Shown: positions 16,468 to 25,444 of the stretch, piece after piece | Numbering within the stretch: the first letter of the stretch is position 1 | How the letters are laid out: each line of letters starts with the position of its first letter | NCBI GenBank assembly: GCA_002706095.1 | Contig: PAJP01000021.1 | Location: forward strand, 1-64,000 | Length of the DNA stretch: 64,000 bases | Direction of reading: 5' to 3' | Source of the DNA: Methylophaga sp. | GTDB taxonomy: Bacteria > Pseudomonadota > Gammaproteobacteria > Nitrosococcales > Methylophagaceae | Program-made: the position numbers and the translations under genes | The notes under the pieces: generated by a model | Seen by the model: the letters and a program-made list of their open reading frames with translations, nothing else | Databases searched by the model: none | Told to the model about the DNA's origin: nothing

Positions 16468-17816
16468 AACAGCTAATTTCTCTTTTACTACTCAGCATTT
16501 GTCTACCCGCCTTTGCGGCTGATAAACCTGCTAACCTGGATCAGTTATTAGAACAGGTAAAACGGGAACGTGTGCTTGAGCAGCAGCAAAATCAACGGCG
16601 TGAAGCAGAATTTGCCCAAGCACATAGTGAACAAGCTAATCTTTTGGCGGAAGCCAAAAGAGAGTTAGCCGCACAAGAAAATCGTACCGAACAGCTCAAC
16701 ACCACTTTTAATGAACAAGAACAACGTTTAGCTGAACAACAGAACTTACTTGATGAAAAATCAGGTTCACTGGGTGAATTATTTGGGACAGTCAGACAGG
16801 TTGCTAATGACAGTCGTGGTGTCCTGGAAAGTTCAATGACCAACGTTCAACATCCTGAAAGGGTAGACTTTCTCAATAACTTGAGTGAAAGCAAACAACA
16901 ACCGACGATAGAAGAGCTACGCCAGTTGTGGTTAACACTGCAAGAAGAAATGACGGCTTCGGGCAAAGTCGAAAAATTTACCACCCCCGTTATTACAACC
17001 ACCGGTGATGTTGAAGATAAAGACGTCACTCGCATTGGTGTCTTTACGGCTTTTTCTGATGGGACTTTCCTAAGATACCTGTCTGAGACCGGCAATTTAG
17101 TTGAGCTGGCAAGGCAACCTGTGGATCGCTTCAGAAACGTCGTATCTGAGTTTGAAGAGACACAAGCAGGTGAGTTAATGCCAACTGTTGTTGATCCCAC
17201 CCGTGGTGCGATCATGGCCTTGTTAGTGCAGACACCCACTCTGAAAGAACGTATTCAACAAGGTGGCTGGATTGGCTACATCATTTTAGTGCTTGGTGCT
17301 ATTGGCCTCATTATCGCACTCATCCAGTTTTTAACGCTGACCAAAGATGGTCATGGCATTGCCAAACAGCAGAAACAAAAAGAAGTCAGCGAAAAAAATC
17401 CGCTGGGACGAATTTTGTCTGTTTACAATGATCGCTTAGCACATGATGTGGAAACCTTATCTTTAAAACTGGATGAGGCTATTCTCAGAGAAATGCCTAA
17501 GTTGGAGCGCGGTTTGATTACACTAGCTATTCTAGCCGCGATTGCCCCTATGCTTGGTTTGTTGGGGACGGTTTCAGGCATGATAGAAACATTCCAATCA
17601 ATCACATTATTTGGTACTGGTGATCCTAAATTAATGTCTGGTGGTATATCTCAGGCATTGGTCACTACAGAGCTGGGGCTGGCTGTAGCGATTCCTTTAT
17701 TGTTGATTCACAGTGGTTTATCAGGCAAGTCGAATCGATTAGTGCAAATTCTTGATGAAGAAAGTGCGGCTATCGTTGCTCGTAATGCGGAAAAACAACA
17801 TGACCAATCTGTCTGA
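16464..17816 (+). CDS. TtpC-like MotA/TolQ/ExbB proton channel protein
   Basis: A 450-residue protein with a signal peptide (MKQLISLLLLSICLPAFA), a periplasmic coiled coil (Gln/Glu-rich, about residues 25-110), a span near 270-290 and a C-terminal ExbB/TolQ domain with two further spans (PMLGLLGTVSGMIETF and ALVTTELGLAVAIPLL). This layout is that of Vibrio TtpC, which couples the TonB2 complex to the inner-membrane proton gradient in iron import. It overlaps the preceding gene by ATGA and the next by 17 bases. Confidence 0.9.
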   Translation: MKQLISLLLLSICLPAFAADKPANLDQLLEQVKRERVLEQQQNQRREAEFAQAHSEQANLLAEAKRELAAQENRTEQLNTTFNEQEQRLAEQQNLLDEKSGSLGELFGTVRQVANDSRGVLESSMTNVQHPERVDFLNNLSESKQQPTIEELRQLWLTLQEEMTASGKVEKFTTPVITTTGDVEDKDVTRIGVFTAFSDGTFLRYLSETGNLVELARQPVDRFRNVVSEFEETQAGELMPTVVDPTRGAIMALLVQTPTLKERIQQGGWIGYIILVLGAIGLIIALIQFLTLTKDGHGIAKQQKQKEVSEKNPLGRILSVYNDRLAHDVETLSLKLDEAILREMPKLERGLITLAILAAIAPMLGLLGTVSGMIETFQSITLFGTGDPKLMSGGISQALVTTELGLAVAIPLLLIHSGLSGKSNRLVQILDEESAAIVARNAEKQHDQSV

Positions 17817-18324
17817 CGGACTTTTTCAGATTGAATTACTGATGGAAAGCGGGGGAACCGTTTTATGGTTGATCCTGTTTTCGTCTGTATTAATGTGGAC
17901 CTTAATTATTGAGCGTTATTTGTTTGTGGTGTTCACACATCCCAAACAAATGAAAAAGCGAATTCAGGAGTGGCAAGAGCGTCAGGACAGAAATAGTTGG
18001 TTTGCTGTTCAAATACGTCAAGGCATGATTACTGAAAGTCGTATTTCCCTGCAACGCTATTTGATGACAATTCGCACACTCACCGTCGCCTTGCCCATGC
18101 TGGGCTTACTGGGCACAGTGGGTGGAATGATTCAAACATTTGATGTCATGACCGTTTTCGGTACAGGTAATGCCAGAGGCATGGCTGGTGGGATTTCTGT
18201 TGCCCTGATTACGACGATGGGCGGTCTTTTGACGGCATTATCTGGTTTGTATTTCAGCACGCAGTTAACTCAACGTACAGAACGCGAAGTCGATAAAGTG
18301 GCTGACGCCCTGCGTAGAGAGTAA
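17800..18324 (+). CDS. exbB: ExbB-like proton channel subunit
   Basis: A compact ExbB2 (174 aa) with three membrane spans; the conserved second-third span region reads PMLGLLGTVGGMIQTF and ALITTMGGLLTALSG, the pore segments of the ExbB/TolQ/MotA family. I start at MTNLSDGLF, inside the end of the TtpC-like gene; an earlier in-frame ATG (17752) would add 16 basic residues not found in the family. With ExbD it forms the proton-driven motor for TonB. Confidence 0.92.
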   Translation: MTNLSDGLFQIELLMESGGTVLWLILFSSVLMWTLIIERYLFVVFTHPKQMKKRIQEWQERQDRNSWFAVQIRQGMITESRISLQRYLMTIRTLTVALPMLGLLGTVGGMIQTFDVMTVFGTGNARGMAGGISVALITTMGGLLTALSGLYFSTQLTQRTEREVDKVADALRRE

Positions 18325-18333
18325 AGGATAGAC

Positions 18334-18741
18334 ATGAGAAACCGACATTCCCGACGCCAAAGCGGCGGTATCGCTGAAATAAACATGACACCATTGATAG
18401 ATATGGTGTTTATCTTATTAATCTTCTTTATTGTCACCAGCTCTTTTGTCAAAGAGACCGGAGTAGACGTTAACCGACCTTCGGCCAAAACAGCTGTGAA
18501 AAAAGAGCGGGCAAATATTCTGATTTCGATTCGTGCCAATGACGAAATCTGGATGGATAAACGCCAAATTGATCGTCGTGCTGTCAGGGCTAATGTTGAG
18601 CGAATGCATGCTGAAAATCCAGAAGGTTCTGTGATCATCTTAGCGGATGAAGAAGCCAAAACCGGTCTGTTAATTGAGGTGATGGACCAGGCCCGGTTGG
18701 CGGGTGTGGCCAATGTATCTATTGCTGCTGAACGCGACTAA
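18334..18741 (+). CDS. exbD: ExbD-like biopolymer transport protein
   Basis: A 135-residue protein with a basic cytoplasmic N-terminus, one membrane span and a periplasmic domain. Asp23 in MTPLIDMVFILLIFF is the proton-conducting residue (Asp25 in E. coli ExbD). Nine bases after exbB with AAAGGA before its ATG. It completes the ExbBD motor of this operon. Confidence 0.95.
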   Translation: MRNRHSRRQSGGIAEINMTPLIDMVFILLIFFIVTSSFVKETGVDVNRPSAKTAVKKERANILISIRANDEIWMDKRQIDRRAVRANVERMHAENPEGSVIILADEEAKTGLLIEVMDQARLAGVANVSIAAERD

Positions 18742-18752
18742 CGGCGGTCTTG

Positions 18753-19412
18753 ATGAGATTAGTAGTAGGTATCCTTCTGGCATTAGTGGTGAACTTTGGT
18801 CTGTTCTATTTAATGGAACACATGACCAATAGTAAAAGCATTGATAGACGTGAGATTGAAGAAGTCCAGATTCTGGACTTTGTGCGTTTGAAAAAAGAAG
18901 AAGCTCAACCCGAAACAAAAAAGCGAGAAGTACCCAAAAAACCACCACCACCGGAAGAGCCGCCACCACCACCTGAACCGGCCGCCACTCAGGCAGATAA
19001 ACCTGATGCACCTACGCCACAGATGGATATTCCTGCCATTGATGTGCCCATGAATATTACAGGCGGGCCTTATCTGGGCGATTTTGCCGCTGCTCCCAAA
19101 GCAGCGCCAGCACCAGCACCGAATAATGCGCCAATGTTAGATAATGAGGTGGTGCCACTGGTGCGTATTCCTCCTAAATATCCTCGCGTGGCTTCCAGAC
19201 GGGGTATTGAAGGTGTGGTCACGGTGACATTTATCATCACTAAAGATGGCCGAGTACGTGATCCAAAAGTTATTAAAGCTGAACCTGCTAGTGTGTTTAA
19301 TGATGCGGCTTTGAGAGCGATCCTTAAATGGAAGTTCAAACCTAAGTATGTGGATGGACAAGCTGTTGAACGTCAGGCCACTCAGGAAATAGAGTTTAAA
19401 TTGTCACGATGA
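18753..19412 (+). CDS. tonB: TonB energy transducer
   Basis: A 219-residue TonB: one N-terminal span (VVGILLALVVNFGLFYLM), a charged Lys-Glu stretch, a proline-rich periplasmic spacer (PPPPEEPPPPPEP, residues about 66-78), an Ala/Pro linker, then the C-terminal TonB domain (PKYPRVASRRGIEGVVTV to AILKWKFKPKY). It carries proton-motive energy from ExbBD to outer-membrane receptors. The ATG directly follows an in-frame TTG. No TonB-dependent receptor gene lies nearby, so the ligand cannot be named. Confidence 0.95.
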   Translation: MRLVVGILLALVVNFGLFYLMEHMTNSKSIDRREIEEVQILDFVRLKKEEAQPETKKREVPKKPPPPEEPPPPPEPAATQADKPDAPTPQMDIPAIDVPMNITGGPYLGDFAAAPKAAPAPAPNNAPMLDNEVVPLVRIPPKYPRVASRRGIEGVVTVTFIITKDGRVRDPKVIKAEPASVFNDAALRAILKWKFKPKYVDGQAVERQATQEIEFKLSR

Positions 19413-20641
19413 GTAAGCCATTACTAACCATATTGATTGTGCTGTTTGTCCTAGGGATAGGGACTGTCTCTGCTGCCGAAACGAAAGATGAGCAGTTTCT
19501 ACTTAGCGAAGACACATATAAAGCCCTGAATCAGGCTCAAGAGCTGATGGAGAAAGAAAGCTATCCTCAAGCTCAACAGCAGCTGAATAACTTGCTCGAT
19601 AAGGTGGAAAAAGGCAGCTATGAGCAAGCCGTTGTTCTGCAAACATTGGGTTTTTTATACTCCTCCCTTGAACAGTATAAAAAAGCGACGGATACATTTC
19701 AGCGCGCGTTGGACTTGGATGCCTTGCCAAAGGATGTAACGCACACGCTACGTTATAATCTGGCGCAGCTACTAATTGCGGATGGCCAGTATAAAAAAGG
19801 TATTCCGCTGATGGAAGAATGGCTGTCTGCAGAAAAAAAACCTGACAACACAGTCTATGTGCTTTTGGCCAGTGCCTATTATCAAATAGAAAACTTTTCA
19901 AAAGCAGCGGATAGAATCAACATCGCCATCAAAAACGATAAAACTCCCAAAGAGGACTGGTACCGCTTATTGTTATCCTCGTACTTGTCACTGAAACACT
20001 ATAAGTCTGCCATTAATGTGCTTGAGGTATTGATTACCCGATATCCGGATAAAAAAGTGTATTGGGAGCAATTGTCTGCTTTATACATGCAACAGAATAA
20101 AGAGTTCACCTCTCTTGCTGTAAAAATGCTGGCTAAACGTCTTGACCTGACAGAACCTAAAACCCTGGTCAACTTGTCAGATATGTACCGTTATCTGGCC
20201 GTGCCATTCAAAGCTGGCCAACTACTTGAACAAGGTATGCAACAAAAAGTCATCCCACGTAATTATGACAATCTGAATAAGTTAGCTGACAGTTGGTTAG
20301 CCGCACGGGAAAATCAGCGTGCAGCAGAGACATTAAACGTCATGATTACCATGGATAACACGGGTGAAAGCCACTTAAAACTGAGCCAAATCTATATCAG
20401 GACTGAGCAGTGGGGTAAGGTAGTAGATACGTTATCCAGTACCATAAATAAATTAAAAGGCAATAAACTGGGGCAAACCCACCTGATGTTAGGAACGGCT
20501 TATTACCACCTGGACAATTTAGAGCAGGCAAAGGATCAGTTTATAAAAGCCGCGGCTTTTGATGCACAGAAAAAACAAGCTGGGCAGTGGTTGCAACATA
20601 TTAAGAGTCTGTTAGAGAAGAAAGATGAGCCGGCTGCCTGA
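19409..20641 (+). CDS. Periplasmic TPR protein of the TonB operon
   Basis: A 410-residue secreted protein (signal MSKPLLTILIVLFVLGIGTVSA) made mostly of tetratricopeptide repeats, for example LGFLYSSLEQYKKATDTFQR and LGTAYYHLDNLEQAKDQFIK. It begins in an ATGA overlap with tonB and is a standard member of DUF3450/TtpC/TonB operons, where the equivalent TPR protein contributes to outer-membrane transport. Its end overlaps the class II aldolase-like gene by 17 bases. Confidence 0.9.
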   Translation: MSKPLLTILIVLFVLGIGTVSAAETKDEQFLLSEDTYKALNQAQELMEKESYPQAQQQLNNLLDKVEKGSYEQAVVLQTLGFLYSSLEQYKKATDTFQRALDLDALPKDVTHTLRYNLAQLLIADGQYKKGIPLMEEWLSAEKKPDNTVYVLLASAYYQIENFSKAADRINIAIKNDKTPKEDWYRLLLSSYLSLKHYKSAINVLEVLITRYPDKKVYWEQLSALYMQQNKEFTSLAVKMLAKRLDLTEPKTLVNLSDMYRYLAVPFKAGQLLEQGMQQKVIPRNYDNLNKLADSWLAARENQRAAETLNVMITMDNTGESHLKLSQIYIRTEQWGKVVDTLSSTINKLKGNKLGQTHLMLGTAYYHLDNLEQAKDQFIKAAAFDAQKKQAGQWLQHIKSLLEKKDEPAA

Positions 20642-21194
20642 TCTGCATGAGCAAAAACAGGCACTGGTTCAACATTACAAATGGTTGCGTCAATACGGAT
20701 GCAATGACTCCCACAGTGGTAATGCTTCTTTTCGCTGGCATAATGATGTCTGGGTGACGCCAACAGGTTGTTGTGCCGATACACTCAGCCCTGATGATTT
20801 GGTTCGTTGTCATCTTGATGGCCACTGCGGGGAAGGCGCTTCTCTGGATGCGTCTCTGCATATTGCTGTTTATCAACAAAACGACAAAACCCGGGCAGTA
20901 TTTCATAGCCATGGACCTCATACCGTCGCCATGACATTAACTGGTGATGGTTTTACACCCATCGATTTTGAAGGGCAATACTACTTTCCAGTGGTCCCGA
21001 TTATTCATATCAATTATGCTGAATATGTTGAAAAGGCACCCGCTGCTGTTGCGCAGACTTTAAAAAAGTATAAGGTGACAGTAGTCAGTGGCCATGGTGT
21101 CTATGCCTGTGCCGAAACGATAAATTTGGCCTATAAATGGACATGTTCACTGGAGTTGTCAGCAAAAACAGCATGGTTAGCTAAACAAATCTAA
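20625..21194 (+). CDS. Class II aldolase/adducin family protein
   Basis: A 189-residue protein of the fuculose-phosphate aldolase / methylthioribulose-phosphate dehydratase fold. Zinc ligands are visible: HSHGPH (first two His) and SGHGVY (third). In the place of the catalytic Glu (SSEW in FucA) the sequence reads SLDASLH, apparently Asp for Glu. No methionine-salvage partner genes are adjacent, so MtnB is not supported. It overlaps the TPR gene and therefore seems to be made with the TonB operon, whose link to it is obscure. Confidence 0.8.
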   Translation: MSRLPDLHEQKQALVQHYKWLRQYGCNDSHSGNASFRWHNDVWVTPTGCCADTLSPDDLVRCHLDGHCGEGASLDASLHIAVYQQNDKTRAVFHSHGPHTVAMTLTGDGFTPIDFEGQYYFPVVPIIHINYAEYVEKAPAAVAQTLKKYKVTVVSGHGVYACAETINLAYKWTCSLELSAKTAWLAKQI

Positions 21195-21275
21195 AGTGTG
21201 TGACTTATTTTCGCAACAAATTCACAGTTCATTAGTCATAACGACACAATAAAAATACAGAGATGAGGTAGCAAT

Positions 21276-23414
21276 ATGACTGCTGAAAGCGCATTGAAAA
21301 AATATGCTTCGATGGAAAGTTCTTATTTAAGAACGCCAGTACTAGACGAAGGTAACCCAGCAGAGAAACGTCAAGAAATTGCTGATTACTTTAATTTCAC
21401 TTTCGAACGTTACGAATCTTTATTTGCTACCTTAAGCGATGATCAAGCCTACTTTCAGAAGTCGATTCCTCTTCGTCACCCATTGATTTTTTATTTTGGT
21501 CACACGGCGACTTTTTTCGTTAATAAAATGCTGTTAGCAGGGCTGATTGATAAACGCATTGATCCTAAATTTGAATCGATGTTTGCGGTGGGCGTGGATG
21601 AAATGAGTTGGGATGATCTCAACGATGATCATTATGACTGGCCAGCGGTTGAAGAGGTTAAAGCATACCGCAAGAAAGTACAGGCGATGGTTAACAAGGT
21701 GATTCGTCAGGCGCCACTCAAATTACCTATTGATTGGGACAATCCATGGTGGTCTATCATGATGGGGATTGAGCATGAGCAGATCCATCTTGAAACCTCT
21801 TCAGTTCTTATTCGTCAGCAACGACTGGAATGGGTAAAACCCCATTCTGCCTGGCAACCATTCAAAGAAACAAACCAAGCACCTGAGAATAGCCTGGTCG
21901 ATGTGCCTGCTGGAAAAGTGAGTTTGGGTAAACCTTATTCAGATTCCATATACGGCTGGGATAATGAATATGGCACACACGAGGCAGAAATTGAGACCTT
22001 TCAGGCTGCTAAGTTTTTAGTCAGTAATCAGGAGTTTCTTGAGTTCGTCGAAGCCGGTGGCTATAACACCGATGAATACTGGTCTGAGGACGGTCTGCAA
22101 TGGCGTCAGTTTACCCAGGCACAGCATCCCACTTTTTGGCTTGAAACCAAGCAAGGCTGGCAGTGTCGTTTGATGACTGAGGTCATTGATATGCCATGGG
22201 ACTGGCCAGTTGATGTTAATTATCACGAAGCAAAAGCGTTTTGTAATTGGAAAGCAAAGCTAACGGGCCAATCCGTGCGTCTTCCAACCGAAGATGAATG
22301 GTATCGACTCTATGATGAGGCTGGACTGCAAGAATTAACCAGCGATCTCGCACCGGCAAATATTCATCTGGACTATGCGGCTTCATCTTGTCCGGTGAAT
22401 TTCTTTAAACACGGTGATTGGTATGATGTCATTGGTAATGTGTGGCAATGGACTGAAACACCCATTTATCCATTCGATGAGTTTAAAGTACATCCTATCT
22501 ACGATGACTTTACGACACCGACTTTTGACGGTCGCCACAACCTGATTAAAGGTGGATCGTGGATTTCCTCCGGTAACGAAAGCCGCAAAGCATCTCGCTA
22601 TGCTTTTCGTAAACATTTTTTCCAGCATGCCGGATTCCGTTATGTCGTGTCCGAGGCTGAGCTGGAAGAATACAGTTCTAACTACGAAACAGATACGATG
22701 CTGTCACAGTATGCAGAATTCCATTATGGTGATGAATACCTTAATGTAGCGAATTTCCCTAAAGCACTGGCTGAGCTTGCTATTGAAATGATGGCGGGCA
22801 AAGAAATGAAAAAGGCGCTGGATTTGGGATGTTCAGTGGGTCGAGCGAGTTTTGAGTTAGCCAAACATTTCAAACAAGTGACCGGCATTGACTTTTCAGC
22901 ACGTCTTATTAATCTCGGCACCCAAATGGCTGAGCAAGGTGTGGTGCGATACACCATCACTGATGAAGGTGAGTTAGTTCACTACAATGAGCGACGCCTC
23001 GACCAACTTGGATTAGAAGACACAGCTGCTAAGGTCGAATTTTTACAGGGTGATGCCTGTAACCTGAAGCCCATATTCAGAGAGTATGACCTGATATTAG
23101 CTGCTAACCTGATTGATCGACTCTACAAACCGGCACAATTTTTAGCGACAGTACATGAACGGTTGAATCAGAATGGCTTGCTGGTACTGGCTTCGCCTTA
23201 TACCTGGCTGGAAGAACACACGGAAAAAGCACATTGGTTGGGCGGTTTCAAGAAAGATGGCGAAAGCTTTACCACGCTGGATGGTTTAAAGGTGATTTTA
23301 GAACCCCATTTCGAGCTTGTTCGTGGGCCGGAAGCAATCCCTTTTGTTATTCGTGAAACGAGCCGAAAATTCCAACATACCTTATCTGAAGTGACGGTCT
23401 GGAAACGTAAATAA
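21276..23414 (+). CDS. ovoA: OvoA: 5-histidylcysteine sulfoxide synthase / mercaptohistidine N1-methyltransferase
   Basis: A 712-residue bifunctional iron enzyme. The N-terminal DinB-like domain holds the metal motif HEQIHLE (167-173); the FGE-sulfatase domain (about 215-460) includes IGNVWQWTETPIYPFDEF and the GGSWIS..RKASRYAFRKHF segment; a C-terminal SAM methyltransferase has LDLGCSVGR (about 514-522) and VTGIDFSARLI. OvoA joins cysteine sulfur to C5 of histidine and, in its C-terminal half, methylates the imidazole to give ovothiol A. GAGG precedes the ATG. The next gene begins in the stop (TAATG). Confidence 0.93.
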   Translation: MTAESALKKYASMESSYLRTPVLDEGNPAEKRQEIADYFNFTFERYESLFATLSDDQAYFQKSIPLRHPLIFYFGHTATFFVNKMLLAGLIDKRIDPKFESMFAVGVDEMSWDDLNDDHYDWPAVEEVKAYRKKVQAMVNKVIRQAPLKLPIDWDNPWWSIMMGIEHEQIHLETSSVLIRQQRLEWVKPHSAWQPFKETNQAPENSLVDVPAGKVSLGKPYSDSIYGWDNEYGTHEAEIETFQAAKFLVSNQEFLEFVEAGGYNTDEYWSEDGLQWRQFTQAQHPTFWLETKQGWQCRLMTEVIDMPWDWPVDVNYHEAKAFCNWKAKLTGQSVRLPTEDEWYRLYDEAGLQELTSDLAPANIHLDYAASSCPVNFFKHGDWYDVIGNVWQWTETPIYPFDEFKVHPIYDDFTTPTFDGRHNLIKGGSWISSGNESRKASRYAFRKHFFQHAGFRYVVSEAELEEYSSNYETDTMLSQYAEFHYGDEYLNVANFPKALAELAIEMMAGKEMKKALDLGCSVGRASFELAKHFKQVTGIDFSARLINLGTQMAEQGVVRYTITDEGELVHYNERRLDQLGLEDTAAKVEFLQGDACNLKPIFREYDLILAANLIDRLYKPAQFLATVHERLNQNGLLVLASPYTWLEEHTEKAHWLGGFKKDGESFTTLDGLKVILEPHFELVRGPEAIPFVIRETSRKFQHTLSEVTVWKRK

Positions 23415-24589
23415 TGACGATAGATTTTGATCAGAAGATAGATCGAAGTTTTAGTCATAGTCTGAAATTTGATGCCAGAGCAGCTTATTTCGGCCGGAGC
23501 GATGTGATTCCGATGTGGGTGGCGGATATGGACTTTGCTGCTCCAGAAGCTGTGACAAAGGCGCTCGTTGAACGTGCTAAGCATCCAGTCTATGGATACA
23601 CCTTGCATCCTGACTCCATGTATGACGCTTTGATTGACTGGAGTGCCAAGCGTTATCAATGGCAGATAAAGCAAAGCGAGATCATAATGTGTCCTGGCGT
23701 TGTCCCTTCAATCAATGCCGTTATTGAAGCGATCACAGAGCCTGGTGACAAAGTCATTGTTCAGCCTCCCGTTTACTTTCCGTTTTTTTCATCGGTTGAG
23801 AAAAGTGGCAGGGAGTTAGTGTTAAATCCGCTTTATCTCGACAATAATCGCTACTATATTGATTTTGAGCATCTTGAACAGTGTGCACAGCAAGGTGCTA
23901 AAACATTACTTTTTTGTTCCCCTCACAATCCAGTTGGTCGGGTTTGGACACAGGAAGAATTAGCACAGTTACTTGAGCTGGCTGAGCGTTATCAGATGAC
24001 TATTATCTCTGATGAAATTCATGCTGATCTGATTTTTCCTGAACAACAGCATATTGCATTGGCAACGCTGACTCAGGCCAATAATGTCATCACTACATTA
24101 GCACCCAGTAAAACATTCAATATTGCCGGTATGGGCTTATCGTCACTGATTGTCAGTGATAAGCAACAGCGCAGAGCGATTAAAGCGGTGTTTGAACAGT
24201 GGCATATTAGCCCTTCTAACCCTTTCAGCATCACCGCGTTTGAAGCGGCTTATCGTCATGGTGAAGACTGGTTAGACCAGCTGAATATTTATATTTACAA
24301 AAATAAGAAGTGGGTAGAAGATTTTCTTCAAACTCGTTGTCCTCAGCTCAAGCTGATTGAGTCGGAAGGCACGTATTTATTGTGGCTCGATTGCCGTGCT
24401 TTAGGAATGGATAATGAGACACTCAAACGTTTCTTTATCGAGCAGGCCGGCGTAGGTATGAATCCAGGTTATGTCTTTGGTGATAATGGGGCAGGGTTTA
24501 TGCGTCTTAATATTGGAACACGTCTCGAGATTGTCCAGCAGGCAATGAAGAGAATCGCTAGTGCCATTGATGGTATTAGTGCAAGCTGA
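23414..24589 (+). CDS. ovoB: OvoB: MalY/PatB-type C-S lyase
   Basis: A 391-residue fold-type I PLP enzyme of the MalY/PatB class; the Schiff-base Lys233 is in APSKTFNIAGMGLS, and the family start IPMWVADMDFAAPEAV is clear. Acting after OvoA it cleaves the histidylcysteine sulfoxide to mercaptohistidine. The family alone also includes cystathionine beta-lyases, but the one-base overlap with ovoA makes OvoB the natural reading. The gene is followed by a gap of 77 bp and a small winged-helix gene. Confidence 0.88.
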   Translation: MTIDFDQKIDRSFSHSLKFDARAAYFGRSDVIPMWVADMDFAAPEAVTKALVERAKHPVYGYTLHPDSMYDALIDWSAKRYQWQIKQSEIIMCPGVVPSINAVIEAITEPGDKVIVQPPVYFPFFSSVEKSGRELVLNPLYLDNNRYYIDFEHLEQCAQQGAKTLLFCSPHNPVGRVWTQEELAQLLELAERYQMTIISDEIHADLIFPEQQHIALATLTQANNVITTLAPSKTFNIAGMGLSSLIVSDKQQRRAIKAVFEQWHISPSNPFSITAFEAAYRHGEDWLDQLNIYIYKNKKWVEDFLQTRCPQLKLIESEGTYLLWLDCRALGMDNETLKRFFIEQAGVGMNPGYVFGDNGAGFMRLNIGTRLEIVQQAMKRIASAIDGISAS

Positions 24590-24666
24590 AGCATCATCTT
24601 GGCTAGCAGTCAGAACCTAATCACTAGCAAGCAAATTAATTCAGTCAGGAAACGGAGTTTACAGCG

Positions 24667-24867
24667 ATGATGAATGATGAAATTGGTGAAGCGGCAGGTG
24701 TTGTATGGACGTTCTTAAACGCGCAGGGTGAGACCTCAGCTTCACGTATATGCAAAGAGACCAAGCTTGAGGCAAAGCTGTTTCAGCGAGCTGTAGGCTG
24801 GTTAGCTAAAGAGAATAAGCTACTTATCAAGCAACAAGGGCGTACCGAATACCTTAGTTTGCGTTGA
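24667..24867 (+). CDS. Small winged helix-turn-helix protein (DUF2582 type)
   Basis: A 66-residue protein matching the short winged-helix family (DUF2582): GVVWTFLNAQGETSASRIC, KLFQRAVGWLAKENKL, then the wing with TEYLSL. It probably binds nucleic acid; targets unknown. Two tandem ATG codons exist; GGAG lies 11 bases upstream. The 3' end overlaps the convergent haem-protein gene by 14 bases. It may be co-transcribed with ovoAB. Confidence 0.8.
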   Translation: MMNDEIGEAAGVVWTFLNAQGETSASRICKETKLEAKLFQRAVGWLAKENKLLIKQQGRTEYLSLR

Positions 24868-25444
24868 TTTTTGAGTAACGACGTTTGACTGAAAATGCGC
24901 CCCGAATATCACCCATCTTATAGCCGGTAGCCATGTCATTAGGATAGTTCTTGTCTATTATCTTGCTAACAGGTAACGCTATCTTGCTGCCATGACATGA
25001 CAGACAGACTTTATCCGTTGGGATCGCTTTCATATAACGCCAGTCATAGCCCAAATCAGAGTCGACTTTTTCTATGAAGGTCAGAGATTGAATAGCTTCT
25101 CCCGTTTTTAGGCGCGTTTCAAAGTTCTGTAGAACACCTGTTTCCCAGCTGTCAGCTTCATTCTCAAGGTTGCGAACTCGCAAGCTTGTTCGATGAATAT
25201 CGAGACTGTATTTCTTCGACATTTCATCAGCGATGGTCGGTGCGACCAATTTACAGACAGAAATAGCTTCTACAGGACCACCGTCCTGTAGCGCTGACAT
25301 TAATGCTTCTTTCAGATGCGTTGATAGATCTTTGATAGCCGCCTGAGCATCACGCTCGAAAGCCGCTTGTTCATCGCTATCTGCATAGGCGGGTATGCCG
25401 AAACCCACTGCAATAATGAGAGGGAAAAGAAGACCCAGACGCAT
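24854..25444 (-). CDS. Tll0287-like (DUF3365) haem-binding periplasmic protein
   Basis: A 196-residue secreted protein (signal MRLGLLFPLIIAVGFGIPAYA) with one c-type haem motif, CLSCH, and the DUF3365/Tll0287-like fold, a haem-sensor domain relative. I start at the ATG that overlaps the ybgE stop (TAATG) because it is followed directly by the signal peptide; the longer frame back to 25567 is read-through of ybgE. Its position as last gene of the cytochrome bd operon suggests redox or haem sensing tied to low-oxygen respiration, an inference. Family members are also found as soluble cytochromes. Confidence 0.85.
   Translation of the reverse strand: MRLGLLFPLIIAVGFGIPAYADSDEQAAFERDAQAAIKDLSTHLKEALMSALQDGGPVEAISVCKLVAPTIADEMSKKYSLDIHRTSLRVRNLENEADSWETGVLQNFETRLKTGEAIQSLTFIEKVDSDLGYDWRYMKAIPTDKVCLSCHGSKIALPVSKIIDKNYPNDMATGYKMGDIRGAFSVKRRYSKINAN

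Noticed and set aside
16847..17239. 130-codon minus-strand frame
   Set aside because: Ser/Thr-rich shadow of the TtpC-like gene, as expected from its codon pattern.
18270..18713. 147-codon minus-strand frame
   Set aside because: Antisense to exbD, which is unmistakable.
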